The position numbers and the translations under genes are program-made. From positions 1,674,001-1,738,000 of the forward strand of contig NZ_OY762899.1 of the NCBI RefSeq assembly GCF_963666545.1: DNA of 64,000 nucleotides, read 5' to 3'. Source of the stretch: an uncultured Bacteroides sp. Lineage in GTDB: Bacteria > Bacteroidota > Bacteroidia > Bacteroidales > Bacteroidaceae. A model generated the notes under the pieces. That model worked only from the letters and a program-made list of their open reading frames with translations, was not told where the DNA came from and made no database searches. Positions 1 through 8,878 of the stretch are shown one piece after another. The first letter of the stretch is position 1. Each line of letters begins with the position of its first letter.

Positions 1-2215
1 AATACAGTCTACAGGCGCTGCTGCAGATATTATGAATGGTGAAGAGTTCGTTGCATTCCGCAAAGAAGCTTACAGCACAAACGGGATTACAGATGAAACG
101 GCTGTTTTCTCATCAAATGATCTATCGTATATCAAAGCCGGGAAATTTATTAACTGGCAAGACCAATGTATACATGATGGTTCTCTGCAAAATTATGAAG
201 TAGGCGTAACCGGTGGAAACGAAAGTAATGTCTATAACTTTTCTCTAGGTATGTACGACGAGCAGGGATTATTCAAAAATGACAACCTCCGCCGTTACAA
301 TGCAAAAATTGGAATGGAAACTAACATTCTTCAAAATTTAAAGGTTGGTGCCAATTTGATCTATACCTATAAAGATGGAAATCAGCGCCAAGACCCCTTG
401 AACGTAGCAAATAAGATGTATCCTTGGGGTGATATTTATGAAGAGGATGGCTCCATCAAAATATATCCGGCTAACAGCTCAAACTTATCTCCATTGGTAG
501 ATGAAAGGAAGAATAACTATTTGAACAATACCATTAGCAAAAGATTCTTTGGATCGGCCTACCTGAATTGGGAGATTGTTAAAAATCTGATTTTCCGCAC
601 AACTTTTGGAGCGGATATGCAGGACTATCGTAAAGGAATCTACTATGGTCAATATTCTATTAACGGCGGAGGTAAAAATGCACATTCTGAAATAACCAAC
701 ACGACTGTTCAGAATTATACGTTTGAAAACACCTTGAACTATACAAAAACACTAGGCATTCATAGTTTCGATCTGATGGGAGGTTTTTCTCTAATGGAAA
801 ACATGACAGAGATTCATTCCGGAGCAGGTGATGGGCAGGTGTCTGAATTAAACGGATTCTCTGATTTGGGATCTAACACAAAAAATATAACAATTGCCAG
901 CAGCTACGAAAAAAGTAATATGGCTTCTTTCTTCGGCCGCTTAAACTATCGGTTAATGGATAAGTATTTGTTGACCGCTTCTATTCGCGCAGATGGTAGT
1001 TCAGTTCTTGCTAAAGGCAATAAATGGGGATACTTCCCATCCGTAGCTTTAGCATGGCGCATCAATGAAGAGAGTTTCTTGAAAGGCTTTAAAAATCTAT
1101 CTAACCTCAAGCTTCGTGCAAGCTGGGGTATTGCCGGCAACAGTGCTATCCAGCCTTATTCTACAATGGGAGGTTTGTCCTCTTCGGTCTACTCGTTTGG
1201 TGATGTGCTAGCTTCCGGGTATTATATGAGCAAAATTAAAAATCCTGATTTAACATGGGAAACAACTGCAACTTGCAACCTTGCTGTTGACTTTGGCTTC
1301 TATGACAATAGAATTTCCGGATCAATTGAACTCTATCAGTCTAATACTTCTGACTTATTGATGCAAAAAAGTATTCCTGTGACTAGTGGATTTACTTCTG
1401 TATGGCAAAACGTTGGAAAGACAAGAAACAGAGGAATTGAAATTGCTCTAAATACAGTTAACATCAAAAGTGCTAAAGCAACCGGATTCAATTGGACAAC
1501 GGATCTATCATTCTTTGCTAATAAAGAGGAGATCAGGGCTTTAGCAAGCGGTGATAGTCGCGATTTAGTTAATAACTGGTTTGTAGGTGAACCCACTTCT
1601 GTATTTTATGATTATAAGAAAATTGGCATCTGGCAACTTGGCGAGGAAACTGAGGCTGCACAATATGGACAGAAACCAGGTGAAATTAAGGTGAGAGATG
1701 TAGATAATGTGAAGGGTATATCTGATAATGACCGTGTTATTATTGGTTCTACTCGCCCAAAATGGACAGCAAGTATGAACAATCATTTCTCCTATAAGAA
1801 TTTTGATGTTTCTGTATTCTTGTATGCCAGAGTAGGACAAACTATTGAGAGTGAAGTCGATGGCAATTATAAAATCAATGCTATCGAGAACACAGCAAAG
1901 GTTGACTATTGGACACCTACAAATCCAACGAACTCTCATCCTCGTCCAGATAGTAATAAGAATGCAAATTCTCAATACATGAGTACACTTTATTATAAAG
2001 ATGGTTCATTCCTAAAAATCAGAGATATTACTTTGGGATATACCATTCCGCAGAAAGTATTAAGTCATACCCCTTTCTCAAGTGTCCGTTTGTATTCTAC
2101 TTTTAAGAACTTCTTTACATTCAGCCATCTTGGAAATTATGATCCGGAAAGAGGAGGAAGTATGTCTTTTCCTATGATGAGACAAGCAACTGTTGGAATC
2201 AATGTTACTTTATAA
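1..2215 (+). CDS. SusC/RagA-type TonB-linked outer-membrane protein, 5' end outside window
   Basis: The frame is open from base 2 to the stop at 2215, so this is the C-terminal ~738 residues of a protein that is normally about 1000 residues; the signal peptide, carboxypeptidase-like domain and plug lie upstream. The visible part is beta-barrel: alternating aromatic and polar strands, the ADGSSVLAKGNKWGYFPS-type segment and a late KIRDITLGYT segment, both typical of the SusC/RagA family. These proteins form the outer-membrane channel that imports oligosaccharides or peptides with a SusD lid, powered by TonB. A SusD gene follows after 24 bp, so the two form a pair. The substrate cannot be read from the sequence. 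Confidence 0.95.
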   Translation, partial: IQSTGAAADIMNGEEFVAFRKEAYSTNGITDETAVFSSNDLSYIKAGKFINWQDQCIHDGSLQNYEVGVTGGNESNVYNFSLGMYDEQGLFKNDNLRRYNAKIGMETNILQNLKVGANLIYTYKDGNQRQDPLNVANKMYPWGDIYEEDGSIKIYPANSSNLSPLVDERKNNYLNNTISKRFFGSAYLNWEIVKNLIFRTTFGADMQDYRKGIYYGQYSINGGGKNAHSEITNTTVQNYTFENTLNYTKTLGIHSFDLMGGFSLMENMTEIHSGAGDGQVSELNGFSDLGSNTKNITIASSYEKSNMASFFGRLNYRLMDKYLLTASIRADGSSVLAKGNKWGYFPSVALAWRINEESFLKGFKNLSNLKLRASWGIAGNSAIQPYSTMGGLSSSVYSFGDVLASGYYMSKIKNPDLTWETTATCNLAVDFGFYDNRISGSIELYQSNTSDLLMQKSIPVTSGFTSVWQNVGKTRNRGIEIALNTVNIKSAKATGFNWTTDLSFFANKEEIRALASGDSRDLVNNWFVGEPTSVFYDYKKIGIWQLGEETEAAQYGQKPGEIKVRDVDNVKGISDNDRVIIGSTRPKWTASMNNHFSYKNFDVSVFLYARVGQTIESEVDGNYKINAIENTAKVDYWTPTNPTNSHPRPDSNKNANSQYMSTLYYKDGSFLKIRDITLGYTIPQKVLSHTPFSSVRLYSTFKNFFTFSHLGNYDPERGGSMSFPMMRQATVGINVTL

Positions 2216-2239
2216 TACACAACTCTAATACTATTCAAA

Positions 2240-3949
2240 ATGAAAAAATATATATTATTAGCATTTTTACAAGTATTCATATTGGCCGGTTGCAGTGATT
2301 ATCTGGAAGAGACCAATAAAAGCGGTTTTACATCTGAACTATATTCAACAGAATCGGGAATGGAAGCCTTAGTCAATAGTTGTTATACAACAATGCGATA
2401 TTGGTATGGAAAAGAAGGAGGTACCTCTCTAACCGAACTGGGGACAGATCTCTTTATTATTGGCGGTGATTGTAAGCATCCGGAATATTCGCTCTATAAT
2501 AATTCATTAAACCCTTCACAGGCGTTGATGAAAATTTATTGGGAAAGATTTTATGTGGGTTTGAACAATTGCAATACAGCTATCGATTGGTTGGAGAATC
2601 GTTCTCCATTGGATGAAGCAACTACTAAGATTCGCTTGGGCGAAGTAAAGTTCCTTCGCGCTTTCTATTTATGGCACATTGTTAATATATGGGGAGGCGT
2701 TCATTTCTCTACTACTCCATCGGAAGGTGTAATTACAACAGCCAATAAGACGCCGGAAAGTACCTTTTATACTCAGATTTTAGCCGATTTGGATGATGCT
2801 ATAACCGATCTGGACACTAAAATAGCAAAAAATGGAGGAAGGATAACAAAGCCAGCCGCAGAAGCTTTTATGGCTCGCGTTTACCTATACAATGGAGACA
2901 AAGATAAAGCAGCGACTTTAGCTAAGCACGTAATCAAAGATTATGATTTCAAATTGTTCAGTGATTATGCATCGGTTTGGAATATGTCTTATGCAGATGG
3001 TGATGCCAATAGTGAGGTAGTGTTCTATGTGAATTATTCAAATAACCAGCTTTATGGAAAGACAGAGATGGAAAATGACTACAATTCAGAAATTTCCGCT
3101 GCACATGCATTTTACAATGATGGTGGACACAACTCTCATTTCCATTTTGCTCCCCGTCATGATTATCATAGCGGCGTTACAGCATTTACAACTCAATACC
3201 CTATAGGTTATTCCAGGTATGCAACAACACGTCGGCTCATCGACCTTTTTGATGAGACAATGGATCAGAGATATCAGGGAACCTTCAGAGATGCATGGAT
3301 GCAAAACGATGGCGCAACCGGATTGGCTAAGGTAAAAGCTGCCGGCGCATACACTGATATGCAACTGGCTGATACTGCATGGTACATCTATAAGCATGCA
3401 GCTTCGGTTCAACAAGTGGCTCATGCAGCCAAACGTTATGAACTTCAGGATATAGATGATATCTACAATGCTGATGGAAGTTTAAAAAGTACACAGAACT
3501 TCATTCAGATGAAAAAATTCGATGATCCTACGCGTGCTGCAGCCTTTCAGCAGTGGAGTTCACGCGATGCTTTTGTTATTCGTATTTCGGAGATGTACCT
3601 GATTGTGGCTGAAGCGGAAATGACCTCTAATCCAACCGAGGCAGTTGAATATATGAATATACTTCGTCGCACTCGCGCCATTTTAGGCAAGGAGAATGCT
3701 ATGGAAATTAAAGCCTCTGACCTAAATATCGATTTTATTCTGGAAGAGCGCGCTCGTGAGTTGGTTGGCGAGCAACATCGATGGTTCGATTTGAAACGTA
3801 CAGGCAAGCTATTGGAATATGTAAAGGCATACAATTCCAACGGAAAAAACAATATTCAATCTTATCATTTATATCGTCCGATTCCACAAACTCAGATTGA
3901 CGCAGTAACAAATAAAAATGAATTTACTCAGAATGACGGATATAAGTAA
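2240..3949 (+). CDS. SusD/RagB family nutrient-binding outer-membrane lipoprotein
   Basis: 569 residues. The N-terminus has a lipoprotein signal with lipobox LAGC, giving a lipidated Cys18. The body is helix-rich as in SusD TPR folds, and the C-terminal SusD domain is recognisable from the FVIRISEMYLIVAEAEM stretch and the ILEERARELVGE..HRWFDLKRTG block. SusD proteins cap the SusC channel on the cell surface and bind the ligand. The gene sits 24 bp after the partial SusC gene and is followed by a strong terminator, so it closes this transcription unit. No glycoside hydrolase is adjacent on this side, which leaves the substrate open. Confidence 0.95.
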   Translation: MKKYILLAFLQVFILAGCSDYLEETNKSGFTSELYSTESGMEALVNSCYTTMRYWYGKEGGTSLTELGTDLFIIGGDCKHPEYSLYNNSLNPSQALMKIYWERFYVGLNNCNTAIDWLENRSPLDEATTKIRLGEVKFLRAFYLWHIVNIWGGVHFSTTPSEGVITTANKTPESTFYTQILADLDDAITDLDTKIAKNGGRITKPAAEAFMARVYLYNGDKDKAATLAKHVIKDYDFKLFSDYASVWNMSYADGDANSEVVFYVNYSNNQLYGKTEMENDYNSEISAAHAFYNDGGHNSHFHFAPRHDYHSGVTAFTTQYPIGYSRYATTRRLIDLFDETMDQRYQGTFRDAWMQNDGATGLAKVKAAGAYTDMQLADTAWYIYKHAASVQQVAHAAKRYELQDIDDIYNADGSLKSTQNFIQMKKFDDPTRAAAFQQWSSRDAFVIRISEMYLIVAEAEMTSNPTEAVEYMNILRRTRAILGKENAMEIKASDLNIDFILEERARELVGEQHRWFDLKRTGKLLEYVKAYNSNGKNNIQSYHLYRPIPQTQIDAVTNKNEFTQNDGYK

Positions 3950-4006
3950 TCTTAGATTAAGATGTCTGGCATTTGATTAAATAAATGTGTATTTTATAGT
4001 TATGGA

Positions 4007-4034
4007 AGAACATCCCTCATGGGATGTTCTTTTT
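4007..4034 (+). terminator. Rho-independent terminator of the SusC/SusD unit
   Basis: A perfect 10-bp stem (AGAACATCCC / GGGATGTTCT) with a TCAT loop is followed by a T-run. It lies 57 bp after the SusD stop. It overlaps the longest possible reading frame of the next gene, which supports starting that gene at 4057. Confidence 0.9.
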
Positions 4035-4056
4035 AATAATATTGAAACAAAATTTT

Positions 4057-5214
4057 ATGGCAAAGAAAATTTTATATACTTTTTTATTGGTATTAATATC
4101 ATTTCCTCTCAAAGCCCAGAAGAAGGAAAATGTACCTTATGAACTAATTAACAATATGCCTCTGTTTTATGTAGAAGCACGTCATATGCTCACATATCCA
4201 ATGGCTTGGGGAAATTCTTCCATCCATGATTTTGCTCAGTGGCGCAAGACAGCTCGAAAGGTATTGTTGGAGTGTATGGAAAACCAACCACCTGCCACTA
4301 GCAATTTCAAAATGGAGGTTATAAAAACAGAGCAGCGGAAAGGATATACAGCTCAAAAAATCCGGTTTAGTGTATCTGCATGGAGCCGTATTCCTGCTTA
4401 TTTATTAATTCCTGATGGACAAGGACCATTTCCGGCTGTGATTATGTTACACGATCATGGGGCTCATTTTTCAATAGGCAAAGAAAAGGTTGTTAAGCCC
4501 TTTGATGTTTCCAATGAAGTGATGCTTGATGCCGACAAATGGGCTCATGCCTGTTATGATGACCAATATCCCGGTGATTATTTCGCAGCAAATGGCTATG
4601 TCGTACTTGCCATTGATGCTTTGTTTTGGGGAGAACGAGGTAGAAAAGAGGGTGTTGACTATGACGGACAGCAGGCTCTGGCTTCTAATCTGATGCAGAT
4701 GGGTATGTCATTTGGAGGAATCATCACATCAGACGATATAGGTAGTGCCAATTTCTTATCAACGCATCCTAAAGTAAATCCTACAAAAATAGGTTCCTTG
4801 GGTTTTTCAATGGGTTCTTACCGCTCGTGGATGCTTTCGGCCGCTTCGGACAAGATAGCGGCATCAGCTTCTATTTGTTGGATGAACATCACGGACTCAC
4901 TTATGACACTTACAAACAATCAGAATAGAGGTGGTTCTGCATTTTCGATGCTATTACCCAATATCAGGCGCTATATGGACTATCCACATGTGGCTTCAAT
5001 TGCCTGCCCTAAACCAACTCTATTCTTCAATGGAACGAGAGATCATCTGTTTCCTGTAAATGGAGTAAAAGAGTCTTATCGCATTATGCATAAAGTGTGG
5101 AAAAGTCAAAATGCCGAAGACAGGCTAGTGACCAAGATCTGGGACGAGAAACATTTCTTCAGCCGGGCCATGCAAAAGGAAACCCTTGACTTCTTTGATA
5201 AATGGTTAAAATGA
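4057..5214 (+). CDS. Exported alpha/beta-hydrolase (acetyl-esterase/dienelactone-hydrolase-like)
   Basis: 385 residues from the ATG at 4057; an upstream in-frame ATG at 4024 lies inside the terminator and is rejected. The N-terminus is a signal peptide (MAKKILYTFLLVLISFPLKAQ). The fold is an alpha/beta hydrolase with nucleophile elbow GFSMG (Ser251), acid Asp329 in NGTRDHLFP and His366 in DEKHFF. An HDHGAH segment before the elbow suits the oxyanion region. It resembles the abhydrolase_7/acetyl-xylan-esterase-like group often found near polysaccharide loci, so a carbohydrate esterase is plausible; the actual substrate is inference. It lies after the SusD terminator and is transcribed separately. 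Confidence 0.8.
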   Translation: MAKKILYTFLLVLISFPLKAQKKENVPYELINNMPLFYVEARHMLTYPMAWGNSSIHDFAQWRKTARKVLLECMENQPPATSNFKMEVIKTEQRKGYTAQKIRFSVSAWSRIPAYLLIPDGQGPFPAVIMLHDHGAHFSIGKEKVVKPFDVSNEVMLDADKWAHACYDDQYPGDYFAANGYVVLAIDALFWGERGRKEGVDYDGQQALASNLMQMGMSFGGIITSDDIGSANFLSTHPKVNPTKIGSLGFSMGSYRSWMLSAASDKIAASASICWMNITDSLMTLTNNQNRGGSAFSMLLPNIRRYMDYPHVASIACPKPTLFFNGTRDHLFPVNGVKESYRIMHKVWKSQNAEDRLVTKIWDEKHFFSRAMQKETLDFFDKWLK

Positions 5215-5311
5215 TTATCACAAAATCCTATAATATTCTTTTCTTGTTACTCTCTCCTTATTTTTAACTGAATGATTGTATCTTTGCCACACCCAAAATG
5301 TAAGTAGATAG

Positions 5312-6208
5312 ATGGAAAATAAAATAAAGATAAATTCGGTGAGAGCATGGTTCTTGGCTGCAAGGCCAAAAACACTGGCTAGTGCATTCACACCTGTGCT
5401 AATTGGTAGTGCATTGGCATTTATGGATGGACAATTCAATTGGCTACCTGCGCTAATTTGTTTACTGTTTGCATTCGAAATGCAAATTGCGGCCAACTTT
5501 ATCAATGATTTATATGACTTCCTCAAAGGTACCGACCGTGAAGACCGTCTGGGACCCGAGAGAGCTACATCTCAAGGATGGATTTCCCCATCAGCGATGA
5601 AAAGAGGTATCTTTATTATTGTAGGCATCGCCTGCATCACAGGTAGTACACTTCTTTTCTATGCCGGATGGGAACTGGTAGTGGTGGGTTTGCTCTGCGT
5701 TCTTTTTGCTTTTCTATACACTACCGGCCCCTACCCTCTTTCATACAATGGATGGGGCGACGTATTGGTTCTTATCTTTTTTGGCTTTGTGCCGGTAGGT
5801 GGCACCTATTATGTGCAATCGCTGATATGGACCACTGATGCCACAGTTGCCTCAATCGTTTGCGGACTTATCGTAGACACCTTGCTGGTCGTAAATAACT
5901 ATCGTGATCGTGAAGCAGATAAGAAAAGTGGAAAGCGCACCATCATCGTTCGTTTTGGCGAACCGTTCGGCCGATATCTGTATCTTTGGTTGGGAATCAT
6001 TGCCGCATGGAGTTGTTTATGGTTCTTGGTGGATGGGCATCTCTATGCAGCTCTCTTACCTCAATTATACCTTATTGCCCACATCAGAACATGGCAAAGG
6101 ATGGTGAAAATACATAGTGGTAAAAAACTAAACAGCATATTGGGAGAAACGTCTCGCAATATGCTGCTATTTGGTTTATTATTATCGTTGGGTATGCTCT
6201 TATCTTGA
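5312..6208 (+). CDS. menA: 1,4-dihydroxy-2-naphthoate polyprenyltransferase
   Basis: 298-residue integral membrane protein of the UbiA superfamily with about eight or nine hydrophobic helices. The first Asp-rich motif is NDLYDFLKGTD (N65-D66 onward) and the second is YRDREAD (D199, D203); these bind Mg and the prenyl diphosphate. The R..GPERATSQG segment after motif one fits MenA rather than UbiA. MenA attaches the polyprenyl chain to DHNA in menaquinone synthesis at the inner membrane. A TATCTTTG -7 element lies at 5279-5286, 26 bp before the ATG. The 3' end overlaps the convergent rfbB gene by 9 bp. Confidence 0.92.
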   Translation: MENKIKINSVRAWFLAARPKTLASAFTPVLIGSALAFMDGQFNWLPALICLLFAFEMQIAANFINDLYDFLKGTDREDRLGPERATSQGWISPSAMKRGIFIIVGIACITGSTLLFYAGWELVVVGLLCVLFAFLYTTGPYPLSYNGWGDVLVLIFFGFVPVGGTYYVQSLIWTTDATVASIVCGLIVDTLLVVNNYRDREADKKSGKRTIIVRFGEPFGRYLYLWLGIIAAWSCLWFLVDGHLYAALLPQLYLIAHIRTWQRMVKIHSGKKLNSILGETSRNMLLFGLLLSLGMLLS

Positions 6209-7339
6209 GCCGTACATCTTTTCGTAATATTTTTGATAATCACCACTGGTTACCTCTTCTACCCAAGTTTGATTGGTCAGATACCATTCAATGGTTTTCA
6301 CAATTCCCACTTCAAACTTGGTTTCAGGATACCAGCCTAAAGCATCTGTAATCTTCGTCGGATCAATGGCATAACGCTGATCGTGCCCAAGGCGATCTTT
6401 CACAAAGATGATTAAATTTTCATTCATCCAATCGATTGAGATTTCACCATTCGCATCTTTCTCCTTCTTCTTTAAGACAGTGCGATACTTCGGATTCTCG
6501 GTCATCAAGCGATGAATGGTACTAATCGTAAGTTTCACTATCTCAAGATTTGTCTTCTCATTGTGACCGCCTACATTGTACACTTCACCCTCTTTACCCT
6601 GACGCACTACAAGATCAATTGCCTTGCAATGATCTTCCACATAAAGCCAATCACGCACATTACTGCCATCTCCATATACAGGAAGTTTCTTCCCTTCAAG
6701 GATGTTCTTAATAATCAGAGGAATCAGTTTTTCAGGAAAATGGTAAGGTCCATAGTTATTGGAGCACCGGGTAATGGAAACCGGCATCTTATAAGTATCA
6801 TGATAAGCCATTGCCACAAGATCGGCACTGGTTTTAGAGGCACTATATGGGCTATGAGGACAAAGAGGCGTTTCTTCTGTAAAGAAGCCTTCAGCTCCTA
6901 AAGAACCATACACCTCATCAGTAGATACTTGATGATAACGCACGCCTTTGCGCCAAGTAGGATAGCCATATTCATCTTTACCGGTGACCCATGCACGACG
7001 AGCAGCATCAAGCAGGTTCTGTGTTCCCAGAATATTGGTAGTCAAGAAAAGTTGAGGGTTTTCAATGCTTCTATCCACATGACTTTCAGCAGCAAAGTTC
7101 ACCACGTAATCGAACTTATATTCAGCAAAAAGTCTATCAGCTAATGAGTGATCGCAAATATCCCCTTTTACGAAAAAGCAACGTTCACTATCAATATCAG
7201 AAGCAATCGTTCCCAAATTTCCGGCATAAGTTAGTATATCAAGCACTACAACCCTGATATCGTTATGCTTGGCTAGAATGTGTTTCAAATAGTTCGCTCC
7301 AATAAATCCGGCAGCACCGGTTACGAGATAAGTTTTCAT
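6200..7339 (-). CDS. rfbB: dTDP-glucose 4,6-dehydratase
   Basis: 379 residues from the ATG at 7339 (MKTYLVTG); a longer frame to 7381 would overlap rfbA and lacks homology-like sequence. Extended SDR fold: NAD-binding GAAGFIG at residues 8-14, catalytic TDE at 140-142 and YSASK with Tyr165/Lys169. It converts dTDP-glucose to dTDP-4-keto-6-deoxyglucose, the second step toward dTDP-L-rhamnose and other deoxysugars for surface glycans. It is 38 bp downstream of rfbA on the same strand and probably cotranscribed. No rfbC or rfbD gene is present here, so the rest of the pathway must lie elsewhere. Confidence 0.95.
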   Translation of the reverse strand: MKTYLVTGAAGFIGANYLKHILAKHNDIRVVVLDILTYAGNLGTIASDIDSERCFFVKGDICDHSLADRLFAEYKFDYVVNFAAESHVDRSIENPQLFLTTNILGTQNLLDAARRAWVTGKDEYGYPTWRKGVRYHQVSTDEVYGSLGAEGFFTEETPLCPHSPYSASKTSADLVAMAYHDTYKMPVSITRCSNNYGPYHFPEKLIPLIIKNILEGKKLPVYGDGSNVRDWLYVEDHCKAIDLVVRQGKEGEVYNVGGHNEKTNLEIVKLTISTIHRLMTENPKYRTVLKKKEKDANGEISIDWMNENLIIFVKDRLGHDQRYAIDPTKITDALGWYPETKFEVGIVKTIEWYLTNQTWVEEVTSGDYQKYYEKMYGSR

Positions 7340-7377
7340 ATTACTTGTTGAATTTGTTTTGTTTAGAATAAAGATAA

Positions 7378-8247
7378 TCAAGAATTAACAGCTAAGTCAA
7401 TCAAGTACCTTCCATATTCCGTTTTCTCTAATTTCTTACCTAAAGCAATAAGTTGATCTAAAGAGATCCAACCATTGCGCCACGCTATCTCCTCAATACA
7501 GCTCACATAAAATCCCTGGCGGTTTTGAATGGTAGCTACAAAATTGGATGCTTCAAGCAGACTGTCGCAATTGCCGGTATCAAGCCAAGCGAAACCACGA
7601 CCAAACAACTCTACTTTCAACGTGCCTTCTTCTAAATACAATTTGTTCAGATCAGTTATTTCATATTCACCGCGAGCAGAAGGTTTGAGTGCTGCTGCCT
7701 TTTCGGTTACACTGGCATCATAGAAATAAAGTCCGGGCACAGCATAATTACTTTTGGGCTGAGCAGGTTTCTCTTCTAAAGAAACAACCTTTCCGCTATT
7801 ATCAAACTCTACCACTCCATAAGCTCTGGGATCTTTCACATAATAGCCAAAGATACATGCACCTTTACCGGTCTCGGCTGCCCGACGTAGCATAGTGGAG
7901 AATCCCTGTCCATAGAACATATTATCACCAAGAATCAAGCAGGCCGGTTCTCCGGCAAGAAATTCAGCGCCAAGAACAAAAGCTTGCGCCAAACCATTAG
8001 GATTCTCTTGCACCTTATAATGAAAATTCATACCAATTTCTTCGCCTGTACCCAATAGTTCACGAAACATTGGCAAATCTCGTGGAGTAGAGATAATCAA
8101 CACTTCACGGATACCGGCAAGCATCAGAGTAGAAAGTGGATAATAGATCATCGGTTTATCATAAACCGGCATAATCTGTTTTGAGATTGCTCTCGAGAGA
8201 GGATAAAGACGCGTAGCACTTCCTCCGGCCAGGATTATTCCCTTCAT
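7378..8247 (-). CDS. rfbA: Glucose-1-phosphate thymidylyltransferase
   Basis: 289 residues from the ATG at 8247; the open frame continues upstream but with non-conserved sequence. The nucleotidyltransferase signature is [12 protein letters not shown] near residues 6-17 (Ala in place of the usual second Gly of GGSGTRL), followed by [17 protein letters not shown] and the DNMFYG segment. It makes dTDP-glucose from dTTP and glucose-1-phosphate and feeds RfbB, encoded just downstream. A TATCTTTG -7 element on this strand at 8284-8277 gives a promoter for the rfbAB pair. Confidence 0.95.
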   Translation of the reverse strand: MKGIILAGGSATRLYPLSRAISKQIMPVYDKPMIYYPLSTLMLAGIREVLIISTPRDLPMFRELLGTGEEIGMNFHYKVQENPNGLAQAFVLGAEFLAGEPACLILGDNMFYGQGFSTMLRRAAETGKGACIFGYYVKDPRAYGVVEFDNSGKVVSLEEKPAQPKSNYAVPGLYFYDASVTEKAAALKPSARGEYEITDLNKLYLEEGTLKVELFGRGFAWLDTGNCDSLLEASNFVATIQNRQGFYVSCIEEIAWRNGWISLDQLIALGKKLEKTEYGRYLIDLAVNS

Positions 8248-8334
8248 ACAAGTTAGTTTATTTATTGCAAAGAACGCAAAGATATTTGATGTAGCAAAAT
8301 AAAAAGAGAATATTATTAAACAATATAACATCTT

Positions 8335-8826
8335 TCATCCGGCCAATTCTATTACTTCCAAATCCTTGAACTCTCCATTCTCAACGCTGAAACGAACCAT
8401 TGTGCGCACCTTATGAAATCCGGAAAGGCCTGCGGCTCCGGGATTGATATGAAGCATACCAAGTGTCTTATCGTATTTTACCTTTAATATATGCGAATGC
8501 CCACTAATAAAAAGTTTAGGGGGTCTAACTAGCAGACTGCCGCGAATGGAAGAATCGTAATTACCCGGATAACCTCCGATATGTTTTATCAAGACTTCGG
8601 CTCCATCTACTGTAAAACGATTTATCTGGGGATAAATTCGCCGTATATCCTGCCCATCTATATTACCATATACAGCACGAAAAGGGCGAAAGTCGGCTAA
8701 CTTCTGCGCAACTTCTAAAGAACCAATATCTCCGGCATGCCATATCTCATCGCATGCTTCAAAATAAGTAAGATATTTATCGTCCCAATAAGCATGTGTA
8801 TCTGATAGTAGACCAATTCTTGTCAT
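8335..8826 (-). CDS. YfcE-family metallophosphoesterase
   Basis: 163 residues from the ATG at 8826 (MTRIGLLSDTH). The calcineurin-like metal ligands are all visible: D9 and H11 (SDTH), D33 (AGD), N55 (YGN) and H110/H112 (GHSH), with NPGA near residue 130. Family members of this size are Mn-dependent phosphodiesterases or phosphatases of uncertain physiological substrate. It is divergent from ppk with only 52 bp between the start codons, so the promoters overlap; a TACCTTTG element at 8854-8847 may serve this gene. rfbA follows after 87 bp on the same strand. Confidence 0.88.
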   Translation of the reverse strand: MTRIGLLSDTHAYWDDKYLTYFEACDEIWHAGDIGSLEVAQKLADFRPFRAVYGNIDGQDIRRIYPQINRFTVDGAEVLIKHIGGYPGNYDSSIRGSLLVRPPKLFISGHSHILKVKYDKTLGMLHINPGAAGLSGFHKVRTMVRFSVENGEFKDLEVIELAG

Positions 8827-8832
8827 AATTCC

Positions 8833-8863
8833 TTTGTTTATATGTGCAAAGGTAGTATATTTG
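8833..8863 (+). promoter_or_regulatory. Bacteroides-type promoter of ppk
   Basis: TTTG at 8833-8836, 19 bp spacer, then TATATTTG at 8856-8863. This matches the Bacteroides primary sigma consensus TTTG-N19-21-TAnnTTTG. The ppk ATG is at 8879, leaving a very short leader. The site lies inside the divergent spacer shared with the phosphoesterase gene. Confidence 0.8.
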
Positions 8864-8878
8864 GAGCAAACTAAGTCG

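Noticed and set aside
6200-6208. Nine-base overlap of menA and rfbB as a possible regulatory antisense feature
   Set aside because: Short convergent overlaps are common in compact genomes and no structure or promoter marks this one.
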